Below, in pieces: positions 24,746 through 30,975 of a DNA stretch of 39,013 nt. Both the position numbers and the translations under genes were made by a program. Each line of letters starts with the position of its first letter. The stretch's first letter is position 1. Source of the DNA: a virus; the IMG/VR virus record IMGVR_UViG_3300028430_000244, positions 1 through 39,013 of that record; one strand, given 5' to 3'. Under the pieces are notes generated by a model that saw nothing but the letters and a program-made list of their open reading frames with translations, was not told where the DNA came from and did not search any database.

Positions 24746-25023
24746 ACCAAGTCGCCGCCGAACAGCTTTTCGGCGTCCACCCGGAAGCCGAACCCCCGGC
24801 GGTTGAGGACCGAGCCTTGCGGCACTTTCTGCCGGATGCGATGGATCACGACCGACAGGTGGGTGTGCGACTTGCGCCATACGGACAGCGGCTCAACGTC
24901 AAGGCCGATGGCCGTGGCCAGTTGCGCGTTGCTGACGTAACCCTCGTGCTCAAGCATGTAGGCCAGCGCCAGCGCCTCTTGGTGCCCGAGGCCGAACATA
25001 TCGGCCAGTTGCGAGATGGTCAT
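24742..25023 (-). CDS. Winged-helix DNA-binding protein, OmpR/CtrA C-domain-like
   Basis: The 93-residue product has a helical N-terminal half (LADMFGLGHQEALALAYMLE, VSNAQLATAIGL). A pattern typical of response-regulator output domains follows: SVVIHRIRQKVPQGSVLNRR then GFGFRVD, i.e. a recognition helix and the final wing. There is no receiver domain. It lies directly downstream of gcrA with an ATGA overlap, so the two regulators are probably made together. Transcription control of phage or host genes is likely; targets unknown. The call as winged helix is fairly sure, the resemblance to CtrA is only general. Confidence 0.6.
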   Translation of the reverse strand: MTISQLADMFGLGHQEALALAYMLEHEGYVSNAQLATAIGLDVEPLSVWRKSHTHLSVVIHRIRQKVPQGSVLNRRGFGFRVDAEKLFGGDLV

Positions 25024-25496
25024 GTGATGTGCCTTCCGTCGGTCTTGAGGCGAGGGGGTTTGGGCGAGGCGGACGGCTCCGTGTTTTTATACATGATGAG
25101 CCGGTGCTTCGGGCAGTAGGAGCGGTGCCCCTCGGTGTCGGCGCAGCAGGAGTAGGTCACGTCGCCATCGACGATAGGGAAGGCGCACTCACCGAACTTG
25201 CGCTCGGTCCACGGACGCATAAGCGGCTCACCCACAACACGCACCTCCTTCACAGGGAACTTGATGATGTTGACGCGCTTCTCGTCGTGCGCCTTGCGCT
25301 CGTTGGGCCGGCGCACAATGCGCGGCGGCTCGGCCTTGACGGGAGCGGCTGGCTTCCCGTGTTTTGCACCCATGCGGTGCATCTTGCCGATCACGGCTTT
25401 GCGCGTGACGCCGAGGATCTTGCCGATATCCACGGCGCTCTTGCCCTCGGTCCAGAGGCGGGCGGCGAGGGCGGTGTTCTCATCCGACCAGCCCAT
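25020..25496 (-). CDS. gcrA: GcrA-family cell cycle regulator
   Basis: The 158-residue protein begins with the GcrA signature WSDENTALAARLWTEGKSAV DIGKILGVTRKAVIGKMHRMGAK. A basic linker follows, then the C-terminal sigma-contacting part with GECAFPIVDGDVTYSCCADT and SYCPKHRLIMY. In Caulobacter, GcrA binds sigma70 and activates promoters carrying methylated GANTC sites. A phage copy could redirect host polymerase to phage promoters or steer the cell cycle. Cys/His residues at the end match the family. The stop overlaps the next gene's ATG. Family assignment is strong; role in infection is inferred. Confidence 0.9.
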   Translation of the reverse strand: MGWSDENTALAARLWTEGKSAVDIGKILGVTRKAVIGKMHRMGAKHGKPAAPVKAEPPRIVRRPNERKAHDEKRVNIIKFPVKEVRVVGEPLMRPWTERKFGECAFPIVDGDVTYSCCADTEGHRSYCPKHRLIMYKNTEPSASPKPPRLKTDGRHIT

Positions 25497-25766
25497 CTAT
25501 GCTTTGATCCCCACGACGGCGAGGTCGTAGCCTGCGTCGCTGTGGCCCCGGCGCCAACCGAGTGCGCCGCGGCACCCCTTGGCCGTGGCCATGTGAATCA
25601 GCGTGGTAGTCATGTGCTTGACCTCGGAGAACGTCGGTTCCGTTTGCAGCCGGACGGCGAACATGTCGTAAAACGGGCCGCTCAACTCCACGAGGTGAAG
25701 TTCTTGGTGGAACAGGCGGTTGAGGAACGCTTCGTCCTCGGACCGGATATCGAAAGGCGGTGTCAT
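25497..25766 (-). CDS. Hypothetical small phage protein
   Basis: The 89-residue product starts at ATG 25766, overlapping the upstream stop, and ends one base before the gcrA start. It has a mostly helical N-terminal half (SEDEAFLNRLFHQELHLVEL) and a C-terminal part with HMATAKGCRGALGWRRGHSD. I recognise no family. Tight packing between a nuclease and gcrA shows it is part of the same transcript. Confidence 0.6.
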   Translation of the reverse strand: MTPPFDIRSEDEAFLNRLFHQELHLVELSGPFYDMFAVRLQTEPTFSEVKHMTTTLIHMATAKGCRGALGWRRGHSDAGYDLAVVGIKA

Positions 25767-26104
25767 GTTGTCTCCTTTGGCCCACCGTGGGCCGCGCTCT
25801 CTGTATCCCCGCTTGTTAGCTGTCCGTCAAGCGCCAATTCTATGAAGGCGTCCACCTCCTCGCGGGAGGCGACCACCCACACGCGGAAGCCGTCGGCGCG
25901 CAGCCGGTCGCCCTCGACGACCTGGAGCGGGTGCAACCGGCCACCTGCCCGCTTGACCTCCACGAAGTGCAGGTTCGGCCCCGGCCACCAGACCATGCGG
26001 TCAGGGGCGCCGCGCCTGCCGATCCATTGCAGCTTGCGGTGCCGCCCACCCGTCGCCTTGACGCGGGCGATCAGGTAGGCTTCCACCTTGCCTTCGGGGG
26101 TCAC
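25763..26104 (-). CDS. VRR-NUC domain nuclease
   Basis: GTG 26104 overlaps the upstream TGA (GTGA). The 113-residue product spans a complete VRR-NUC domain: EGKVEAYLIARVKATGG, GRRGAPDRMVWWPGPN (catalytic Asp), LHFVEVKRAGGRLHPLQ (E-V-K), and the closing FRVWVVASREEVDAFI. Stand-alone VRR-NUC proteins are PD-(D/E)XK endonucleases common in phage replication modules, where they may resolve branched DNA. Length is typical for the phage type. Confidence 0.85.
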   Translation of the reverse strand: MTPEGKVEAYLIARVKATGGRHRKLQWIGRRGAPDRMVWWPGPNLHFVEVKRAGGRLHPLQVVEGDRLRADGFRVWVVASREEVDAFIELALDGQLTSGDTESAAHGGPKETT

Positions 26105-26412
26105 AGGCCCACAGACTGATAGCCCAGAGGGTCATCGTCTCGCTCACGGATGTACGCGGTGTCGCCCAGCCTGAAGATGAGGTAGGTCACGATAGGTATG
26201 CTTATCTCGCCGTCACGCAGCGAGATGGTCGTGTACGTCTCCGGCACGCCCACGGAATAACGAAACGGGACGATGCTGGCGGTCTCCGTCTCAAAGTCTT
26301 GCTCCCACTTGGCGTCGTGCTCCGCCCCGGCGTCCACCACGTCGGCCCACTTCACTTTCAGCCCGCGGAGGGCCACATCCCGCCACGGCATGTCCAGAAA
26401 CCACTCTTCCAT
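26101..26412 (-). CDS. Hypothetical phage protein
   Basis: The 103-residue acidic product starts at ATG 26412. Its Shine-Dalgarno (AAGGGAG) is part of the 49-bp repeat that copies the polymerase 3' end. It predicts beta structure in the second half (TTISLRDGEISIPIVTYLIF). The sequence ends QSVGL, and the stop overlaps the next GTG. No family recognised. It was probably the gene that followed the polymerase before the modification cassette arrived. Confidence 0.6.
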   Translation of the reverse strand: MEEWFLDMPWRDVALRGLKVKWADVVDAGAEHDAKWEQDFETETASIVPFRYSVGVPETYTTISLRDGEISIPIVTYLIFRLGDTAYIRERDDDPLGYQSVGL

Positions 26413-26415
26413 GTC

Positions 26416-26505
26416 TCAATCTCCCTTCTGATAGCGATACGTCTCAAACCCCGCTGCGGCGAGGGGCAGGCGGTCGGTCTGCGGCGGCTTGGTGCAGGGG
26501 GTCAT
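26416..26505 (-). CDS. 29-codon ORF ending like the DNA polymerase
   Basis: ATG 26505 overlaps the queE stop (ATGA). The product is MTPCTKPPQTDR followed by LPLAAAGFETYRYQKGD. The last 17 residues are identical to polymerase residues 638-654. It is either a translated scar of the event that placed the cassette or a tiny leader that couples queE to the next gene. Synonymous changes from the polymerase copy (TTT for TTC, GGA for GGG, GAT for GAC) show some age or a different source. Confidence 0.45.
   Translation of the reverse strand: MTPCTKPPQTDRLPLAAAGFETYRYQKGD
26423..26471 (+). repeat. 49-bp direct repeat, copy 1 (left of the cassette)
   Basis: This copy differs from 28118-28166 at one base (A at 26446, G at 28141). 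It codes for the duplicated polymerase C-terminus on the minus strand. Similarity stops sharply at the 26472 side. Confidence 0.9.
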
Positions 26506-27134
26506 CGGATACCGAGTGTCTTGTGAGTCTGGACGCTCAACCGCCAGCGGGGGTGCGCCAGACAGTAGGCAATCGCTGCTTGCGTGTTCTCGGCCAACCG
26601 AGGGCCGTCCATAGGCTGGAGCAGAAGCCGGTCAAAACCCCACTGCTCGAACACAGCAGGGTCAAGGCCAAGCTGCGGAAAGACCAACTTGAGTTCCTGT
26701 CCCGACCTCTGGACCACCGGGACCGCCCCCTTGGGGCTCACGCAGATCCAGTCGACGCCGGCTGGGCACGGCAAGGAGCCGTTGGTCTCCAGGGCGATGC
26801 TGAAACCCCTCGCGTGCAGGGCGTCGACCAGGGCCGGGTCCAGCTGAAGCAAGGGTTCGCCCCCGGTCAGCACCACCAGCCGGTCATCAGGTCCGCCGCG
26901 CCAGGCCCCCTGGATGGCGTCGGCCAGGGCCTCGGCGGAGGCGAACCGCCCGCCGCCCGGGCCGTCCATTCCCACGAAGTCCGTGTCGCAGAAGTTGCAG
27001 GCCGCCGTCGCCCGGTCCTCCTCGCGGCCAGACCAGAGGTTGCAGCCCGCGAAGCGACAGAAGACCGCCGCCCTTCCGGCCTGGCCTCCCTCGCCCTGAA
27101 GGGTCAGGAATATCTCCTTGACTGCGTAACTCAT
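26502..27134 (-). CDS. queE: 7-carboxy-7-deazaguanine synthase
   Basis: ATG 27134 gives 210 residues and overlaps the upstream stop. The radical-SAM cluster has the QueE spacing C31-x14-C46-x2-C49, within CNLWSGREEDRATAACNFCD, preceded by TLQGEGGQAGR. LTGGEPLLQLD and IALETNGSLPC follow as in characterised enzymes. QueE turns 6-carboxytetrahydropterin into 7-carboxy-7-deazaguanine. It is nearly collinear with the enterobacterial enzyme, and with the two genes upstream forms a deazaguanine pathway. Very high confidence. Confidence 0.95.
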   Translation of the reverse strand: MSYAVKEIFLTLQGEGGQAGRAAVFCRFAGCNLWSGREEDRATAACNFCDTDFVGMDGPGGGRFASAEALADAIQGAWRGGPDDRLVVLTGGEPLLQLDPALVDALHARGFSIALETNGSLPCPAGVDWICVSPKGAVPVVQRSGQELKLVFPQLGLDPAVFEQWGFDRLLLQPMDGPRLAENTQAAIAYCLAHPRWRLSVQTHKTLGIR

Positions 27135-27805
27135 ACAAACCCCTCGCCTTTGTCGATCCATTTCGGCGGGCACTGCATGGCGTCCCACCTACGCACCATA
27201 GCTGCCGGGCCTACCCGATGCTTGCTGTGGTTACGGGCCACGTCCGTGCTGTCAACGCTGGCGAATGGATACTCCCACTTCACACATTGAAGACCCCGGA
27301 GCATGTGAATCCAAGGCACTCGACGGTGCCGGCGGGAAACTTCGGCGAAGACCTGATCCATGCGCATCCGCCAACTCGGCGAGCCCACGGTGGCAAAGTC
27401 CGCCGACGACCCTATGCAGACCTTCGGCCACTCGTCCAGCAGCCGCAGCATACGGGAGACGGGCTCGTGCATGTGCCACACGGGCGCCCCGCGGTCGCCA
27501 TGCGGCCACTGAGAAAGCAGGGCGTCCTGCACCTTCTCACCGCCTTCAATGTCGTCAGGGATGACAGCCCATGTGGTGGGGTAGTCCAACCACTTGTCCG
27601 TCCAGGCGTAGTACTTGTCCCAGTCCGTCTTCTTTCCCGTCCGCCACTTTGAAAACGCGCCGTTGTCAAGCATGACGCTCTGGCCGAATTGGTGCGCGCG
27701 AGCACAGTCCGTCGGGTGAGCGTGCGAGATGCAATAGTGCCGGCCCGTGACCTGCATGAACGCAGTGATCGGGGAGATCGGCGTGCCGTGGTAATGAATC
27801 GTCAT
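27131..27805 (-). CDS. DpdA-like DNA 7-deazaguanine transglycosylase (putative)
   Basis: ATG 27805 overlaps the queD stop. The 224-residue protein shows TIM-barrel-type motifs: VMLDNGAFSKW (D47), AVIPDDIEGG (D84, D85), CIGSSADF, HMLRGLQCV, and SVDSTDVARN. Small proteins with LDNGAF and a PDD motif beside queD/queE are the phage versions of DpdA, tRNA-guanine transglycosylase relatives that swap guanine in DNA for a 7-deazaguanine. It is shorter than bacterial TGT (about 375) and lacks its CxCxxC zinc site. Family call rests on motifs plus gene context; the exact base inserted is unknown. Confidence 0.75.
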   Translation of the reverse strand: MTIHYHGTPISPITAFMQVTGRHYCISHAHPTDCARAHQFGQSVMLDNGAFSKWRTGKKTDWDKYYAWTDKWLDYPTTWAVIPDDIEGGEKVQDALLSQWPHGDRGAPVWHMHEPVSRMLRLLDEWPKVCIGSSADFATVGSPSWRMRMDQVFAEVSRRHRRVPWIHMLRGLQCVKWEYPFASVDSTDVARNHSKHRVGPAAMVRRWDAMQCPPKWIDKGEGFV

Positions 27806-28107
27806 GCCGCAATCCACTCGGCGAAGATGCCTTCTTGCTCACGGGATACAACCACGCGGCAGGCGCCAAGATCAGCACCGAACCGCGAGGCCAGACGCTC
27901 TCCCCACGCCAATTCTTCAGGCAGGAGTGTGTGGTCCCATTGCTTCAGGTAGTCCCGCACCCGCGCGGCCAGCGCCACGGCGTCTGGCGGGGACACCTCG
28001 TCGGCGGCGAACCACACTGTCACGGACCAAGTGTGCCCGTGGAGGGCACCCTCCTTGCTGTAGTGCGCGCTGGAAATGCAGCCCCGCACACCAGTGAAAA
28101 CGGCCAT
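27802..28107 (-). CDS. queD: QueD-like 6-carboxytetrahydropterin synthase, active-site Cys replaced
   Basis: The 101-residue product has the zinc-binding set H15, H23 and H25 (SAHY and LHGHTWSV), the QWDHTLLP loop, and VVVSREQEGIFAEW near the end. It would make 6-carboxytetrahydropterin for QueE. Where QueD has CxxxHGH, this protein has E19-x3-HGH; the only nearby Cys is C10. ATG 28107 lies three bases after the polymerase TAG, with AAGGGGGAC upstream. It is the first gene of the cassette. Membership in the QueD/PTPS family is sure; the exact reaction is less so. Confidence 0.85.
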   Translation of the reverse strand: MAVFTGVRGCISSAHYSKEGALHGHTWSVTVWFAADEVSPPDAVALAARVRDYLKQWDHTLLPEELAWGERLASRFGADLGACRVVVSREQEGIFAEWIAA

Positions 28108-28110
28108 CTC

Positions 28111-30075
28111 CTAGTCCCCCTTCTGATAGCGATACGTCTCGAACCCCGCTGCGGCGAGGGGCAGGCCGACCGACCACTGTGTGCCCTGCGACATGAGCGC
28201 GGCCAGGCCCTCCGCGCTGAACGCCGGATCGTCGGGCGTCTCGCAGATGATCTCGTCGTGGACGTGCAGGACCGGGTTGTAGCCCGCCGCCTCCGCCGCG
28301 AGCAGGCCGGCGGCGAGGACGTCGCGGGCGGTGGCCTGTGTCAGGTTCTCGACCATCTTGCCGCCGTATGTGTCCAGCCGCTCCCAGCGTCGGGTGTATT
28401 GGTTGGTGCCCATGTAGGACAGGCGCCCGTCCTCGTCGACTTGCGGCGACGGGTAGCAGAGGTAGCGGCCCGATGGCAGGCGGGCGCGGAGCCAGCCCCC
28501 GGAGCGCCGGAAGGCGATGCTGCTGGCCCGGTAGACCTCGCCCGGGTTGCTGATGGCGTTGCGGGCGGCGCGCTCGCAGTCGTACCAGAACTTGACCGTC
28601 GCCTTGTGCTTCGCGCGCCAAGCCTTGACGATCTCAAGCACCTTGGGCTCGGGCAGGCGGACACCGTAAATAGCGCCCATAGCAGCGAACGCACCTATAC
28701 TGCCCTGAAAACCGCAAGCAAGCTCAGGAACTTTCCCGTTTACTTGCCGCTCGTCGTCGGTTACTTGCTCCGGCGTCTTTCCTAGAATACCAGCCGCCGT
28801 GCTTTTGTATATGTCGGGGCCTTTTCTTGTGGCTTTACCTTTGTGGTCGTAGCCTATTACTGTGTCGAACGCCCGGAAGGCGTCCATCTTCCACTGCTCG
28901 CCCGCCAGCCACGCCAGCACCCGCCCCTCGATGTTGGACAGGTCGGCCACGACCAGCTTGCAACCCGGCGCCGCGACGATAGACCCGCGCACCGCGCTGG
29001 CGCACAACTCCATGACGTCGTCGTAGAACACCGTCTCGACGCCCACCTTCATGGCCTCGATGCCGGTGTCGATCTGCGGCTGCTTCAAGGTCGGTCGCGG
29101 TAGGTTCTGCGGCTGGAAGAGCCTGCCGCCCCACCGCGCCGTGCGAGACGCCCCGGCGTATTGCATGGTGCCCCGCAGCCGCCTGTCGGACGAGGTGCCG
29201 TTCACCAGCACCCGATACTTGGCCGGGCTGGTCGCCGCCGCTTGCAGGCGCACCTCCAGCAACTCGCGCACGTCATCCGGCACATCGGTCTTGAGAAGGG
29301 CGCCCAGCGTGCCCTTGCGCAGGTCGTCAATCTCAAGGCCCATCGTGTCGCGCAGGTAGTTGATCAGAGCGTCCCGCTGCGTGGCGCTGGGCACGGCGCC
29401 GTTCGTCATCAGCGCCGACTCCGTGGCCAGTCGCTGGCCGGCCTCCTTGGCGGCGCGCAGGGCGGCGTGGGCCAGGTCCATGTCGATCTGGATGCCGCGG
29501 TCGTTGATGGCTTGGTCCAGCCGCCACACGGCCTTCTCAGCGTCGGTCCAGTTGACCTTGGGCTGGCGAGCGTAGACCTCGCGCATGGCGACGATGTCCA
29601 TGCGGGCGTAGTCCTTGAACGCCTCCCACTCCGCCGGGTGCGTCTCCTTCGTGGCCCGGCGCAGCTTGCGCCTCTTGGCCTGCGGCTTGCAGAACAGTTG
29701 GATCAGCTTCTTGCCCGCCTTGTCCTTGGCCTTGTCCAGCGGGACGCCGAGGACCTCGCACTGCTTGTCAAGGGCGCCCGGCAGGCTGTGCAGCAGGCCC
29801 ACGGCGAGGGTGTCGTAGATGCGGTCAACGGGAACGCGCACCTGACTGAACGACAGGACCGTGCGGTCGAAATGGCTGTTGTGAATGACGATCTGATCGG
29901 CGGCGTCGATGAGCGACTGCATCATGCCGGGGGTCGGGAACTCAACGACCTGGACCTCGTCGTCGTCCCGTGCGTAGGCCAGCAGCAGGATCTCCGCGTT
30001 CTCCGCATAGGCCCATGTGCCATGCGTGATCGGCGTCTCGCTGTAGGTCTCAAGGTCAAGGAAGATGGTGCGCAT
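28111..30075 (-). CDS. Family A DNA polymerase with 3'-5' exonuclease
   Basis: The 654-residue product has an N-terminal DnaQ-like exonuclease: FLDLETY (D7, E9), IHNSHFD and YARMDIVAM. The polymerase domain follows: motif A VVADLSNIEGR (D378), motif B RQVNGKVPELACGFQGS (R443, K448) and motif C VLHVHDEII (H606, D607, E608). It lacks a 5' nuclease. Motif B is the phage subtype with CGFQG instead of YG. It replicates the phage genome with the primase-helicase. Its 3' end is duplicated at 26423-26471. The Shine-Dalgarno before ATG 30075 is poor, and a strong hairpin lies just upstream. Confidence 0.95.
   Translation of the reverse strand: MRTIFLDLETYSETPITHGTWAYAENAEILLLAYARDDDEVQVVEFPTPGMMQSLIDAADQIVIHNSHFDRTVLSFSQVRVPVDRIYDTLAVGLLHSLPGALDKQCEVLGVPLDKAKDKAGKKLIQLFCKPQAKRRKLRRATKETHPAEWEAFKDYARMDIVAMREVYARQPKVNWTDAEKAVWRLDQAINDRGIQIDMDLAHAALRAAKEAGQRLATESALMTNGAVPSATQRDALINYLRDTMGLEIDDLRKGTLGALLKTDVPDDVRELLEVRLQAAATSPAKYRVLVNGTSSDRRLRGTMQYAGASRTARWGGRLFQPQNLPRPTLKQPQIDTGIEAMKVGVETVFYDDVMELCASAVRGSIVAAPGCKLVVADLSNIEGRVLAWLAGEQWKMDAFRAFDTVIGYDHKGKATRKGPDIYKSTAAGILGKTPEQVTDDERQVNGKVPELACGFQGSIGAFAAMGAIYGVRLPEPKVLEIVKAWRAKHKATVKFWYDCERAARNAISNPGEVYRASSIAFRRSGGWLRARLPSGRYLCYPSPQVDEDGRLSYMGTNQYTRRWERLDTYGGKMVENLTQATARDVLAAGLLAAEAAGYNPVLHVHDEIICETPDDPAFSAEGLAALMSQGTQWSVGLPLAAAGFETYRYQKGD
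28118..28166 (+). repeat. 49-bp direct repeat, copy 2 (polymerase 3' end)
   Basis: The second member of the pair flanking queD-dpdA-queE. It covers polymerase codons for residues about 638-653 and matches 26423-26471 at 48 of 49 positions in the same orientation. Confidence 0.9.
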
Positions 30076-30085
30076 GGCAAGGAGT

Positions 30086-30124
30086 GAGGGGCAGGACGGC
30101 AGGAGAAGGACCGCCCTGCCCCTC
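30086..30124 (-). other. Strong intergenic hairpin between gapR and the polymerase gene
   Basis: GAGGGGCAGG (30086-30095) and CCTGCCCCTC (30115-30124) form ten perfect pairs. Three more pairs follow after one A-C mismatch, closing an 11-base loop. There is no T-run on either strand, so a simple terminator is unlikely. It fills most of the 57-base gap ahead of the polymerase ATG (30075) and could set transcript processing or translation. Role inferred. Confidence 0.55.
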
Positions 30125-30132
30125 TGGCTTCG

Positions 30133-30399
30133 CTAGATCAGATCAGCGCAGCCAAGCGCGTTGGCGTAGAGTTCGAGGATCGCTCGCTCCTCCAGCACCT
30201 TGTCGCGGTCCTTCTTGCGAAGGGCCACCAGTTTGCGAAGGGCCTTGGTGTCGAACCCATTACCCTTTGCCTCGGCGTACACCTCCTTGATGTCCGCCGC
30301 GACCTCGCTCTTGTCCTCCTCCAGACGCTCGATGCGCTCGATGATGGACCGCAGTTGGTCGGGCGCCGTGGGGGTGTTGTGGCCGATCTCGGAAGGCAT
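30133..30399 (-). CDS. gapR: GapR-family (DUF2312) nucleoid-associated protein
   Basis: The 88-residue product matches GapR nearly end to end: [20 protein letters not shown], then [20 protein letters not shown] and [11 protein letters not shown]. In Caulobacter, GapR binds overtwisted DNA ahead of polymerases and stimulates topoisomerases. Length equals the host family. Placed between the ssDNA-binding protein and DNA polymerase, it probably supports phage replication. ATG 30399 overlaps the previous stop (TGATG). Family assignment is strong. Confidence 0.92.
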   Translation of the reverse strand: MPSEIGHNTPTAPDQLRSIIERIERLEEDKSEVAADIKEVYAEAKGNGFDTKALRKLVALRKKDRDKVLEERAILELYANALGCADLI

Positions 30400-30950
30400 C
30401 AGACGAAGTCCTCCTCGTCGTCCGCGCCGAACTCGTCAGCCGAAGCCGCCGACGACCCGCCGAAGCCCTCGCCGTCCGCGTAGAACTTCACGCCGCGAAG
30501 CACGGCGTTGATGCGCCGGCCCCACTTGTTGTCCTGCGCATAGATGTCGACGCTGGCGTGGACGTAGCAGCCGCCATAGATCACGCGGTCGGCCTCCGTG
30601 ACCGGCTGGCCCTGACGGTCCAGCGCGGTCGGGCGCAGCTTCTCGGAGCGGGTGGACAGGAAGAAGTTGCCGTCGAAGCCGTCGAAGGCGTCGCCATCCT
30701 TGTTCTTGTACGGCCCCTCGACCCACGCCGACTTCTTGTCGGCAGCGAGTTGCTTGGCGATGGCGGCGCCCTTCGGCCCCCACTTCTCCGTGGCCACCGC
30801 AGCGATGGCGTCACGGATGGCCGCCACGTTGGGGGAGGACGGGTCGATGATCAGCTTGGCGCCGTAGGCGGGGGTGTTCTCGCCGAAGGCTTGGGGTTGG
30901 AAGATGGCCGGGAAGGCCAGTCGCACGTTACGCAGTTGCAGAATGGTCAT
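30399..30950 (-). CDS. DUF2815-type phage ssDNA-binding protein
   Basis: The 183-residue protein starts [18 protein letters not shown], has an OB-like core ([39 protein letters not shown]) and ends in an acidic tail [12 protein letters not shown]. That layout fits DUF2815 proteins, which act as single-strand DNA-binding proteins in phage replication modules. The acidic tail probably recruits partners. It sits between the RecB-like nuclease and GapR. Confidence 0.85.
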   Translation of the reverse strand: MTILQLRNVRLAFPAIFQPQAFGENTPAYGAKLIIDPSSPNVAAIRDAIAAVATEKWGPKGAAIAKQLAADKKSAWVEGPYKNKDGDAFDGFDGNFFLSTRSEKLRPTALDRQGQPVTEADRVIYGGCYVHASVDIYAQDNKWGRRINAVLRGVKFYADGEGFGGSSAASADEFGADDEEDFV

Positions 30951-30975
30951 GTCTCAGGTCTCTCGTTTCAGGTTG

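Noticed and set aside
26423-28166. 49-bp repeats as attachment (att) sites
   Set aside because: No integrase or excisionase is present, and one copy is simply the coding end of the polymerase gene, so homologous recombination explains it better.
27835-28785. 316-codon plus-strand frame
   Set aside because: Lies antisense to queD and the polymerase, which have clear motifs.
29161-30087. 308-codon plus-strand frame
   Set aside because: Antisense shadow of the polymerase exonuclease domain.
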